Assembly (NCBI GenBank): GCA_004794655.1
Contig: SMMW01000585.1
Coordinates: 10,043,501 to 10,107,500, forward strand
Source: Marisa cornuarietis
Taxonomy: Eukaryota; Mollusca; Gastropoda; Architaenioglossa; Ampullariidae
DNA: 64,000 nucleotides
Direction: 5' to 3'
Under the pieces are notes generated by a model. It made no database searches, was not told where the DNA came from, and saw nothing but the letters and a program-made list of their open reading frames with translations. The position numbers and the translations under genes were made by a program. This document shows, piece after piece, positions 27,401-39,249 of this stretch (its first letter is position 1; each line of letters starts with the position of its first letter).

Positions 27401-30400
27401 TGTGTGTGTACATGTGTAGAGAATGTGAAGAGTATTTGTAGCTCATTATTTATTTATTACACTCATTTATTTATTTACCATGGACTGATACTGAACAAAG
27501 TATAAAAATGGGAGCCACTTCAGTTAAGTGACATGTCACACACACACACACACATGCATGTAGGAGATTGAGAAGTTGCTTCCTTCATCTGTAAACTGAA
27601 AGCATTTCTATGTAAGCATCAATGAAGTGCATGCGCACTTTATCATAGGATAGAATATCAGCCTGTCCAGTTATATTGATTTGTCATAATCTGTTTCTAT
27701 ACCCAGAACAATAGTATGACTGAAACCCAACACCAAAATGTGGCAGAAGTGGTTAGACCAGTTTTGTTGTAGACACAATGGCTAGGCAAACATGCTACAT
27801 GTGATAACGGACTGCACCACCCAAAACATTTGTGTTGAGGATCCTAGAAGACTGTTGTCCCACAATCAGAAAAAGGTCAATTAATAAGTAACAAATATGA
27901 AAAAAATATTTTTTCTGAATTGTCTTAAAAACACAGTCTTTTTAACGCACTTTTTTTTCGACTGCAATAAAGTGAACTTTCCCTCCTATTTTACAGTGGG
28001 TGGTCAAACGTTCCGTTTTTACATGCCCTGAACGCTTATATAGCTGGTTACTTGCAAGTTTCAACGCAAATAAGAATTAAAGTTATGAAATTTTCAAACT
28101 AAAATTAAAATATATAGCAGTACTTTTAATAAGCACTGACCTTGAATTTTATTTTTATACCCCACTATCTAGATTTGAACATTACTAGTTCTGGAATCTC
28201 TTCTTTCTCTTATCAACCAACCGTTCCTGCCTTTCGACTATATGGTAACCTAAATCCAAAAACAGTTTCAAAGAATTTTTTTTTACACCTGTAGACATAT
28301 TTCGTTTCAGGCAGTGATGTTTCAGTTCCATTTATAAAATCATGTTATGACCACAGAGTTGACAGAATACAACTCAACATATCAAATATGACCGCGGCAT
28401 TCATAATATCAGTGAAGACATTAATAAATTTGTCCTGTTAAAAAATATTATATACCTTTTAGACTGTTGTAATTGTGCAATACTAATTTAAAGATGTAGG
28501 AAGGTTACCTACCATTAAATGAAAATACCTGGCAAATTTTCTCTCCATTATGTATTCCTTTAACGGGACAACACTTTCACCATGGACGTAGATCAACGTT
28601 CATGCTTTCACACTACCACTGGTTGCAAAAGCATCATCTCAAGGGCATTAACTCTTGTCCCGTGCGCATCATGGGACAGAACTGCTCTGTTAAAGCAGAC
28701 GAACTTTTCATGATGGCTTAAATCCAGCTATATAAAGTAAACTAAACTTTGGTCTATTTAGAGTAAACATTGTAATTTTCCAAAGTAGTTACTAAGTTAG
28801 CAGAGATATAGATATGTATATACTCATATTCACATCTCTTTCTTCACAATTCTCGTTAACTTTCAATCACTTTCTTATAGACACTCATGCACATAAGCAT
28901 ATTAATTACATGCTTTATTTTTTTTCTGTTGTTGATGAGGTGGCGTTAACCTTATCTCTCTGAAGGTAATTCTTTATAGTTGTTTGAATGACTTGTTTTG
29001 TTGCTTCAACAGATAAACTGTTTATAAAATTTCCTATTAATACATCTATACTTTCCCAGATATTTTAACTCTACAACAACTTCTAATACAGTGTTTATTT
29101 ATGCACTTCTCAGATTACCAAAGATACTCCCAGTTTGCAGCTTTTTGTGTCTTGCATCAAAAGCTTGCAGTTTAGTATTGAATGCTGCATGTTGTTTTTT
29201 ATGGCTCTATGCACAAAGATTAAGCAGGTTAAAGTGTTTCGTTCATTAAAGAAATACTTCTTTCAAAGCTTTGCAATTTTTTAAGGAAATATAGGTACAA
29301 GCATGCAGGCAGGTGTGTGCATAAATGAGGGTGCAAGAATGCACATACACAAACACATATACACACACATCTTGTTAATGCACTGTGCCTCTTTTGTGTG
29401 GCAGATACAAAGCTTAATGTGAAGAGTATCCTATAGTAAATCCCCAGAAAAATGTAAATTTCACTGCAAGATCTTTTATTATTTGTCTTTACAATTTGAT
29501 AAAATAGAAATATGTTCTAAAGTTAAATTTAGAATCAAAGCATTTTTAAATTTACAATATAATTCTAAAAAAATATCTTGTTCAATGCATCAGCAACACA
29601 AGGCGAACAAAGTTTATCCTTGGATCATTTTATCTAATATATTTATATATATATGTGCGTACTTCAGCTGAGAGGCTTAAAATCTAGTCATTTTGGGATT
29701 GAAATGTTCAAAATATGATGTCCACTTTATTTATAAAGCCAATCAACAAGAGCTACATTATCTGTTCATTGACCAGTATTCCAGAAGAATGGACATGCTA
29801 CATTTAAATGACCACAGTTTTTCTTCCTTTCTTTATTGACAACCCTGTCAAAATTTGAAATGATTTCTCACTACTTTTTTGTTTATCCCATCGTCATTTT
29901 TACTGCTGAATTTAGTCTCAGCAGCTGGAGCTTAATATGTGGCTTTAGTTCCTTTGACTATACTTTCCACAGGTTTTTCAGTTAATGATACCTGTTTAAC
30001 AGCCTTTCAAATCCACATTCAAAGAATTTTATAAATGGAGAACATCATCTTAGAATTTTTTGTAATTTGTTTGTTCAAAGGGAAATGTAAAATTTCTCAT
30101 TCACCAAGTCTTCAAAATTCCATCAGAGGGAATAAAAATAAGTACCTTGTTACCTTGTTGGGCCAAAGGGCAACTTATAGAAAAGATAGGTGGATAGATA
30201 CTGTATTGGGAACGCCTGTTGTGTTGGCAGTGATTTGTTCAATTATCCCTGCACCCCCTTCCACTCCTGCATCTTGGCTTGTCATGCAAGCAGCACTGCA
30301 TGAGGCAGATGACCATCAAGGAGATGACACAGTGCTCAAAATAACAAAAATGTCAGTGCTGGTCACTTGTACGGGTGTCTAGGTGCTGCAAAGTGTTAGA

Positions 30401-31557
30401 TACTCATATTTTAGTTTGCGAGTGGGTAAGGTGCTGGGTATTAGCAATTAGCAAGCTCAACATTGAGTAGGATATAAAAGAATCTGTTTGTTTGTATAAA
30501 TAATGTAAATAAATTCATTTCAAATTTACATGCCTGTGCAAGTGTGTCAGATCTGACTGATGCGTGCGTGTTGTATATTTGTCCCTATCATATGAATGAA
30601 ATAAACATTTATTCTTTGAGTGAATGAGACTTGTGTCATCTAGTGCAAATTAAGATTTCGAACTAAAGCAGCTGCAGCACATGAAACACACATGATGAGA
30701 GAGAGAAGGCATCCAATCTGGAGTTAAATGACGCACCAAATAGAACACACTGTTGAAAAAGCAGGCCTCTTGTTGATTTCAAGGTCATCTAAGTGTGAAT
30801 GTATAGTACTTGGGGAAAAGAACACAATGTGAGGAGCTAGATTAGGTAACACACCTGATGAGAGTAAAAGCCATAATTTTAGCTGAAAAAGTCTTCTAGG
30901 AAACTTCTGTCCTCTTCCCTAGAACACCAAAGAGGAATGGGCTGATTGGCGCTAGGGTTTTAGGATCTGTGACTAACCAATGGTCTAGCCATAGTGTTTA
31001 GTTAGCCAAGTAAAGTGGATCAGTCCAGCTACAATACCATTAGAGACATGCTGAGAATACTTTCACTTATTTAGAAAAACTCAGTACTGTAATATCATCA
31101 GGCCATATTTCACAGTGAAATTGTTACAATTATTGTTTAGGTTGTATATTTATGTACCAGTGACTCAAATGCATTTTATATATAAGCTCAGCTGCTCAGT
31201 ATCTAGAACTACATGGAAATCACACTGCAGGTGTTAAATTGTTATGTGATGTTTCTTAAGTACCACCATCTAAAGAGGATACAATTGGCAGGATTGACAA
31301 ATACAGTACATTAGTTTAGGTAAATGAAAAAAGTTTTAATATTGCCTGTATCACTGCATTTCACCATTGCTTTGGGTAAAAAAAAATTTGAACATGTGAA
31401 AAATGCACTCTGGTGTTTTAGAACTGTTGCATACAGAATGTCAGATCAATGCTTTGTAACAATTATGCATCTTTCTCGCAAGGGAAATTTTGTCCAACTG
31501 TGTATGTGATCTGTGAGTGTCTGCTATTGCAGCTTAACTCTACACACTAATTTCACT

Positions 31558-31563
31558 TTTATT
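31558..31563 (-). promoter_or_regulatory. Candidate polyadenylation signal of RSPH14
   Basis: AATAAA on the minus strand, 86 bp downstream of the RSPH14 stop codon and correctly oriented. No cDNA end is available to confirm use. Confidence 0.5.
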
Positions 31564-31648
31564 CCTTGTAAGAAGTGGAAAATCTCAGTTTATGCCATCT
31601 CTGACAGAGGCTGTATGAAGGGGAATGTCAATAACAGCTGTGTTGATT

Positions 31649-34600
31649 TCAGGGTTTCCAAGTTATGACTCGCACTGCTATTTTTGCAGCCTTGCACACT
31701 GCTGGGATGGGGTCTTGAGTTCTTGCCTGAATCTGTAGAAATAATCAGCAAAATATAAACTGTGATGCATTTAAACAAATATACAACCTTTTCACAAAAT
31801 GTGAAAAACTAAAAAATATGAATAACAATATGTTTAGGCAATGCGTGTGCCTGTGTGTCCATGCATGTATATTCTTGTAGAATTAATCTAATTTTTAAGA
31901 CTACCCACAAGAGTTCTACAGTCACCACTACCCTTACTATTCTTTCTATCTGGCTCCAGATGTAATCCACATTTTCCTTGTCTGTATCTAAGTTGCAGCA
32001 TCAGGTGTTCTTAGGCCTTGACTTTTTTATTTGAGGGTTCTAAGCGAGGGCCTGCCATGTGGAACTGGACAAAGGCTTTCAAAAGGTATGCCCAATTTAG
32101 CCCTAGAGGCTTTTCTGTATTTCTACTTCCATAAAGTGTTTCCTTGTCTTTTCCCAGAGGTCTTCATTACTGATGGTGCTAGTGCACAAGATTTATAGTG
32201 TTTATAAATGCACAATATCCATTCATTTGTAACTAGTTCTTTAATTAATTCCCTAATTTGCATTTTAGTTATAGACTGATGACATTTTAGTATTAACACA
32301 TCTGCCATCATGTTCAGTCCAGGGGAGGGGTTGAGTTAAGCAACATAATTGTTTTGTTTCAAAATACGTTTGCAGTAAACATGACCATCCATCACATTGA
32401 CCATAGGAAAGTGCATGATCTATCACTCATAAAAAGAGTTTACTTCTGGTCAACCAATGAATTTAAATATCCTATATTAAAGCTGTAAGGACATGAAATT
32501 CCTGCCATTCTTCTTTTGCATTATCTTTGTCGTTGATTCAGAAGATTTTTCTGACAGCAGTCAGTAGGCCAAAAAGACTTTTGCAATAAGTCATACTGCA
32601 TGCAGCATTTACTGCTGAGTACACTCTTAGATAACCTTTAACCTGAATAAAGGGAAGACACAGTGGCTTATCAAGAAATAATGATTACAGTGTACAGGGG
32701 GCTTCCTTCTTATGCCTAGCATTATCTATGACTTCATGATCCCTTTATGAAACAGATCTCCTGAGGCATGCAAAGTTTTTCAAAGAATCTTAAAAAAAAG
32801 TGCTGCGCTATTTTCTACTATAATTTGATACTAATTCCAGGAAGTATATTTGCCCAGTAAAAGATTTACAAGCTTGAAATAAAAGTGCATATTACCAATA
32901 CTTGTTATCTAACTCTTTAAGATTAAGGAAAGCAATGTGTGTGTGTGTGTGTGTTGATGAGAGAGAGAATTCATGCAGTCTCAACTCTTTCTCTCACCAC
33001 CATTTGGCCGACACAAATTTTGGCAACAAGCAAGAGTGGCAATAAAGAAAGGGTTTAGAATCCACTTTGAATAAACTTTGAAGAAAATCCATTGTGCCAC
33101 AAGTTGTACCAAGTCAATGGGTGGCAAGATATCAAGTCACAGCTGCAAATGCTTTTGTAAAGTCTCTTTCAGAAACAATCAGACTCACTTGTTCTACGTG
33201 ATATAGCAGTGTTTTACGGCCTTCTGGAGCCTCTGACAAACATGTCAAAGCCTGCAAAAGTAGCAAGATCCCAGTTGTAATGCATAGTATAATGTCTTAT
33301 TGATGCCATACAAACCTTTCCTATAGACTGTGTTTACAATAACACAGAAAAAGTATTCTTCATTCCAGCACTGAAAGGTTGATATCTTTATCGATTTATT
33401 CTTTTTCTAAAGCCACTCCAAGCAGTATAGACACAGGACACAGCTATGTACTACACATGCAGATTCACATATTCATGGTACAGAATTTCTGCAACAGCTA
33501 TGGATTTAGATGCCTGTCTATGGAAACAAACTATAGATTTTTGTTTTCTTAGAATTTTTTCTTCTTTTTTTTTAGACAAAGGGTCGATGCTATGAAAAAT
33601 TGGCACTTTGAGTGGAAATGCTATGGGTGAGGCATCTGGGAGTAGTCAAGTCTGTACACATGTGTGAGTACAAAGGTATGTAGGTGTGTGCACACACACA
33701 CATACACATACAAGATTTAGTTGTGACAAGGCTGACCTTCAAGGCATTTATCCTGACTTCACTTTTGTCATCATCCACTAGAGAAACTAATGGCTCAATT
33801 GCCTCCGCATTGATAGCAGTGTATTTCCCTTTGGTTGTGATTGTGATCCTGTAACAAAAATGCAATGCTGAAAAGGCCAGGTTTCACAGGATTGCTCTTC
33901 AAATCTGTCCTGTTACTTCTTTGTAAACCTTCTGAAGGCAGTTAGCCGAGTCACCAATATTAGACAAGAAACTCTCATCTGTAGTTGAAACCCTTCAATC
34001 AGATAATTCTTACCATAAAGGATGCATGCCTATGCAACTGTTATATAAGTTCTTCAATAAGGATTATAAAACAAAATCTCATGTGAGAGTGAAGGTGTAT
34101 GAGGTAAAACACATGGAACAATAAAGTAACTGAATTCTGTGTAGCCAAGGTCAGCCAATTTGTAAAAGTGTTTAGCATTTCGGACCTAGAAGACCTTCCC
34201 TTGTCTATGCACACATGATGAAGAAAGGAGGGTCCCCATACTACATAGAGCAGCAATGGTGAAATGAATGGATCAAGTGCCACAGTATAATAACCCATTT
34301 CTACAAAACTGAGCTCATTACTATTACTTAAGCATTTTTATAATTTCTAAAGTACTAAACATGAGCCAGAAAAAAAGAAGCAAAAGTGAAAGCTCTAGGT
34401 CATACATCATAATTGCTCCTGCAGCATTGGCCCTAACATCTGCTGATGGATCTTTCAGTAAATCAATTAGAGCTGGCACAGTGTTGCACTCCACGGCTTT
34501 ATTTTTGCCATCAAGAGGTGCACTGCATAATAATGAAAATGTATTATTGCATTATTAATAAAAAAAAAGTGAAGGAGCTTACATGAAAACAGATTAAAAT

Positions 34601-36583
34601 AAAATAAACTAATTAAATAAATTGTGTGTGTGCGCGCATGCATACATGCTTGTCAGTAAGAGAGAAAGTGTGTGTGCATAAGTGTGTGAAAGCCCATGCA
34701 TGCATGCAAGTACTCTTGTGTGTGTGTGTGTTTTGTGTATATATGTATGTGAAAGAGTGAGTGAGAGAAAGTGTGTGCATGTGTGTGAAAGCCCATGTGC
34801 ACATAAATGTACTCTTTTGTGTCTACGTGTGCACACATGGGCAAATAAATGTTTGCATATTAAAATGAAACACACACATCATTCTAGTATCTAAGAAAAT
34901 GTTGTTCTCCTATAAATGAGAGCTCAAACATACACTACCATCTAAAGCATTTCGATTAATTAATTTACTTTTTACACAAAACTTTGTGAAGATTTTTAAA
35001 AAGTCTTAATAATCAGTGCCAACATCTATAGGTATCTTGGAGTCAGACCATGAAGGCAATGTCAGCACAAAGAGGCCACTTAGTTATAGTCAATTTGCAA
35101 CCAGTCAAGTGCTCTTTTTTTACCATTCTCAATAATACAGAGATGAAAGGTAAGATAACACAGTCTTCATATCCTGATAACATTTTTTCTATTGCAAGTA
35201 ACAGTTACCTAAGATGCATAATATCTCCAGCTGCCTTGGCACGGATGGCAGGAAGATGATGGGTCAGAAGGGAAGTGAATATTTCCATTGCTCCTGCATT
35301 GAGAGCATGCTGCGTGTTTACAAGTAGGCAGAAGTGCATTGTATCCAGAATAATTTCCTGTAAATGCCAAGTTTAAAGTTTCAGTAAACAGTTAAATGTC
35401 AGGTCAAAAGCAAGAATTTATTAATAAAGCAGGTGTTCCCCCCAAGAGTGGAGAGTGGAGCCAGGAGGTTACATACTAGAGTGCTCATACTTTCAAACAT
35501 GGTACACTTGTTTCAATCTTGTTTATGACAATTTTCTTGCCTTTTGTGCTTATTCTTTTGTAACAAAAAATTGCAGTGATTTTATGAACAATTGATAATA
35601 ACAAAGTTTCCCTCAAATATGTTTGGCTCATGTAAAAAAGACAATGTTTTGCCAGACAACAGAGCTGTTTCAAAGAAATTAAAAAAGCAAATGTTAAGTT
35701 CAGTTAACTGTTTATTTTTTAACAACTTCAGATAACAGCAGATCTATAATCAGATCTATTCTGTGTTTGGTCTTTATTTGTCTGTTATTCCCAGTAAGAT
35801 CCACACTCATTACCCAAACAAAGCCCAGTGGTGTAAAAGATTCTAATAAACAAGGAATGCTGGTTATTAGCAAGTATTAAATTAAATCTATCTCTAAATC
35901 TATCTTTATCTATGTGTGTGTGCATAAGCACACTTAGTATTTATGTCCATCTGCATACAATAAAACACTACAACCAGATCAAGTACATGTTTGAAGACAC
36001 AAAAGTGAGAAACACCAAGCATTCATCAAAATCTGTTTTCAAATAAGGTGTTTTAATGGGCTCACCTTGATTTCATCAACCTCCTTCTTAAGCTTCTTAA
36101 CCAGAATTGGCACCAGGTTAGCCTCGACTATACCCTCTGCTCCTACAACCAGTTACAAAACTTTATGCACACATTATGTTTATATTATATTGAGCATTCT
36201 TTTGAATGGATACCTGCGCAATATAAATCATCATCATCAGAAGATGTGGTCTCCACTTTTTTGGCAATAACTTTGTAGTAGAAGAAATGTTTATAAACCA
36301 TGAAACACATACATGACTGTTACCCAAGTATTTAAGTCTTTGCAACAAGTATTTACCTGGAAAGGTTTCAGACATCATTTCAATAGCCAAATGAGCATTC
36401 TTGCGAGCAATGTCCTCACTATCATCAAACAGTTTTGACACTGGTTTGATGATCCTATGCTCAAGAAATGCATCACGTCCTATCGCATGACCTGCAAGAT
36501 GCACATACAACTAAAAGTTTTTCCTTGGCAAACTTCTAAAACAAATATTCAGGCTCTTCAGTGCATGTACAAAAGTGTTTAAA

Positions 36584-36615
<32 letters not shown>

Positions 36616-38682
36616 TGGGTGGGGGGAAGGGGCCAGCATCGGTATGATATGTGTGCAAGAACTATTATATTTCCTTCAAAAATGTCTTTCAATAATAATC
36701 ATAAATGAAGATTTATATAGCACATATAGTCATGCTCATAAGGAGCATCCTCTTAGCGCTTAAAAAAAGGATGAGACATGGACAGCATACAAGGGACAGA
36801 AGAATAAACAACAATACTGACAATGAATAGAAGACAAATATAGAAAATGCAAAATTTTACACCTATCATTTACTCTGTTACAGCATCTTGGAAATATTAT
36901 AAGACAAGAATTTAATACCTGCTATAACATAGAGACATTCTGTTGATTTCTGGCGCACTGTCAAGTCTGGATCAGATAAAAGGTTCCTCAAACTGGAAGG
37001 AATACCTACGACATAAAGCATCCAAAATGTATCACAAATATGAAAAACATCAACAGTTAAAAGCTCTGTTCCCTGCCCACATCCTTCTATGATTCTAAAG
37101 CAAAATATGCATAAACTCATAAATAAGCAGATAAGAAAATCAGTCTACAAATTAGACTTTCATCTACTTACCAACTCTCAAAGCTTCAGCAATGTGTTCT
37201 GGATCATGCAGGTAGTCGCAAAGTGACATCACTGCCCTTTGACGCACCAACAGAGTTTCATCATTTAACTCTCTGTTCTGCAATGTGCACAAGATACATC
37301 CTTTAATGACCTCAAGATATTATTTCTATGGTTGGTTCCTATATGTCTGTGTTTGCATTATCTTGTATGTACTTCTTGCTGAATTTAAAAGCATGTGATA
37401 ATAATAATAAAATTAACAACAACACAGTGTTCTTATTACAATGCTTTTCCCCCCAAAAAAAGTTAGATACAATGCAAAAGTTTCAAAAATTCAGATATAG
37501 ATAAAACATTCACAAACATAGACAAAAATATATTAGCATACAAGTAAAATCAGACTATGACATCTCAAAAGCCATGCATATAAATAATGTACAAAATGGA
37601 ACCATGTACATAAAGTGTGCCATCACATCATAGCATTTAGCACCATAGTAAGATCTTTCTAAACTATCAACATCAATGAGTCATCGTCATCATCAGTGGT
37701 CATCGTGCAGTTTGACAGTGTGGCGTGTGTCTATCAGCCATATATAGGAATAGCCAAAGGTCTCACAGATACAACCACACTGCATGCAGCTTCGCACTCG
37801 ACAACAGGACTGTAGGTGGCTGTTAAGCGGATTGATGTAGAAAACTTAGATCACGAGTTCTCTTATGTATTGAAAGAAGTATTAACCAAGCAGTTACAAT
37901 ATGAGACTTCTCCCACATTACTGTAGCTTCGTCCATCACCATGAACTGTGGACAGTCATGTTTGTCATGGACTATGGTTCTTGCCGTGACCTGATGGTCA
38001 TACACAGGGGTGTGAAGACTACCCATGCTTTTATATCAGCTAGCGGACAGGTGTGTCTCACTGGCTTCCACAACTCCACAGTCTATGACTATCCTAGCAT
38101 ACTGCTGATTGCCTCCAGTAGTTCAGTCCGGAAATTCTTCAACAGAATCTGGATATTTCTCAGTGATTGTAAAACTAATCTGATGGCCTTACTACAAGAA
38201 TTCTGCTATTTTTCAGTGATTTTAAAACTAATCCCATACACTGTACAGCGCATTGAGTCGACTCTGGAGTTGAAAATTGCGCTATATAAATCTGCTTTAA
38301 TAATAATAATAAAGCACCATGGTAAGATATCTTTAAGGTAGTAAAAAATAAGCTATAACCGATCTAAACAGAGTTTGAAGGCTATATATATATGTGTGAC
38401 AGCTGATATTATGATTTTATTAACAAATTAATCATGAATACACACAACACTCGAACACAGCATATATACAACTATAGAACATATATATATATAGTGACGA
38501 TAAATGATAACACGAGTGTTATGTATTTGTTATAATTATGAAATATACGAATCCTTGAATAGTAAAGTTAGAACAGTAGAGACACGTACAAGTCTAGGAA
38601 GAGCACGGTCACCGTATGCTAGAGGTGTTCGAGTAGCATCAATCAGCGGCGGATATTTCGCCGATATAAAAGCATGAGCCAT
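31649..38682 (-). CDS. RSPH14: RSPH14 (RTDR1), armadillo-repeat radial spoke head protein
   Basis: Ten coding exons in transcript order: 38682-38590, 37277-37172, 37005-36919, 36491-36357, 36142-36066, 35357-35209, 34522-34406, 33848-33737, 33251-33189 and 31732-31649 (TGA). All phases join, giving 340 aa (human about 348). Start MAHAFISAKYPPLIDATRTP parallels the human N-terminus. Landmarks: LLVRQRAVMSLCDYLHDPEH, VRQKSTECLYVIAGHAIGRD, FLEHRIIKPVSKLFDD, EIILDTMHFCL, VRANAAGAIM, TTKGKYTAINAEAIEPL, ALTCLSEAPEGRKTL and a final AVRVITWKP. Several armadillo/HEAT-like helices repeat through the chain. Known role: axonemal radial spoke component of motile cilia and flagella. AATAAA at 31563-31558 on the coding strand lies 86 bp past the stop. 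It is divergent from the unnamed gene to its right; a candidate RFX X-box lies between them. Confidence 0.95.
36587..36615. repeat. (TG)n microsatellite in an RSPH14 intron
   Basis: About 14 uninterrupted TG units followed by a G-rich stretch. Confidence 0.9.
36690..36850 (-). mobile_element. 3' UTR fragment of the same LINE family as 3825-4690
   Basis: An AATAATAATCATAAATGAAG run is followed by TATATAGCACATATAG, GAGCATCCTCTTAGCGCTT and ACAATACTGACAA. This parallels the order and spacing at 3833-3970. No reverse transcriptase part remains. Confidence 0.65.
37700..38240 (+). pseudogene. STRAD-like pseudokinase retropseudogene in RSPH14 intron 1
   Basis: A continuous intronless stretch reads as parts of STRAD, the pseudokinase partner of LKB1. 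Near 37736 there is IGIAKGLTDTTTLHAA (family: IGKGFEDLMTVNLA), then a TAG codon, VAVKRIDVENLD (VTVRRINLEA) and KEVLTKQLQ. The frame then shifts near 37898, and HHHELWTVMFVMDYGS, CRDLM, HRGVKTTHAFIS and GQVCLTGF follow. HRGVKTTH and LTGF stand where an active kinase would have HRDLK and DFG, which identifies STRAD rather than an active STE20 kinase. About 35 residues between CRDLM and HRGVK are missing. With an internal stop, a frameshift and a deletion, it cannot code for a kinase. It is antisense to RSPH14. The right limit is uncertain. Confidence 0.8.
38241..38325 (+). mobile_element. LINE/SINE-type 3' tail joined to the STRAD pseudogene
   Basis: TACAGCGCATTGAGTCGACT, then GAAAATTGCGCTATATAAAT and a (TAA)n tail. 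The orientation is the same as the pseudogene. GCGCTATATAAAT followed by (AAT)n matches the 3' end of the LINE family seen elsewhere in the window. Confidence 0.65.
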
Positions 38683-39249
38683 CGCTTCGCTTGAACTCAC
38701 GGCACACTCAGTTCCCTCCCTGCACAGCGTGCTGTTGTTATAGAAACTGTGCGCATGCTCATCGATATGTAGGGCGAAATTAAGTAGTTTCGAATGCCGA
38801 CATTTTGCTATAATCAATTATATATGTGTGTGTGATATATATAAAAATTATCTTAAGATTTCATTACATTTTATGATCCATCAAGAGGTTTTATGACAAT
38901 AGTTACTTAAGACCTCGAAAATTGTCCCTTTTTCAGTCTTCCGACAGCACCAATGATTGCCCTTGGTATTAATAATAGAACACATAATACGGCTGGCGAA
39001 CGAGCGGTAATTACAAATGTTTTGCAGAAGAAAATAGCTTACACTTTATTTTAAGATCTTAAGCTCATGTTTTCTGATTGTGTTAAATCCATGAACGTTT
39101 TTCAACAAGACTAATGAAACAGACATTTTACAAAGATCGATATACCTTTTACAATAATGTTTACCCTCACGACTAGTATCAAGCTCAGCTGACTCATCAG
39201 AATGAACAGTAGATGATGTCCACAAGGAGCAAGTGAACCGCTTTTGTCC
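38683..39249. promoter_or_regulatory. Divergent intergenic region between RSPH14 and the unnamed gene
   Basis: 567 bp separate the two start codons, which point away from each other. This suggests a shared or adjacent promoter. Apart from the candidate X-box it is AT-rich with short TA/TG runs near 38820-38840. No TATA box was assigned. Confidence 0.45.
38734..38747. promoter_or_regulatory. Candidate RFX X-box
   Basis: GTTGTTATAGAAAC fits the X-box consensus RYYNYY-N(1-3)-RRNRAC at every constrained position. It lies 52 bp upstream of the RSPH14 ATG, within the distance usual for ciliary genes. The motif is a near palindrome and acts in either orientation, so it could also serve the + strand gene. 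Chance matches to this degenerate consensus are common; position and gene identity give it weight. Confidence 0.5.

Larger units (their letters stand above)
21761..31648. other. Intergenic region, no supported gene
   Basis: No open frame here resembles a known family, and no chain of compatible exons could be built on either strand. Contents seen: an alternating purine-pyrimidine tract near 22820, a SINE tail near 23150, a G-rich run near 23300, a hAT-like MITE at 24119-24450, and short AT or GT repeats. The 3' end of RSPH14 lies at the right edge. Confidence 0.5.

Noticed and set aside
28560..28740. GC-richer patch with MGQNCSVKADELFMMA and a 44-codon overlapping frame
   Set aside because: The MGxxCS start hints at acylation, but the frame stops after 16 codons and has no partner exon.
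30035..30382. 115-codon open frame on the + strand
   Set aside because: No family features, AT-rich composition like the flanks, no splice context.
34609..34894. Cys/His-rich open frames on both strands
   Set aside because: They arise from TG/CA simple repeats, not from zinc fingers.
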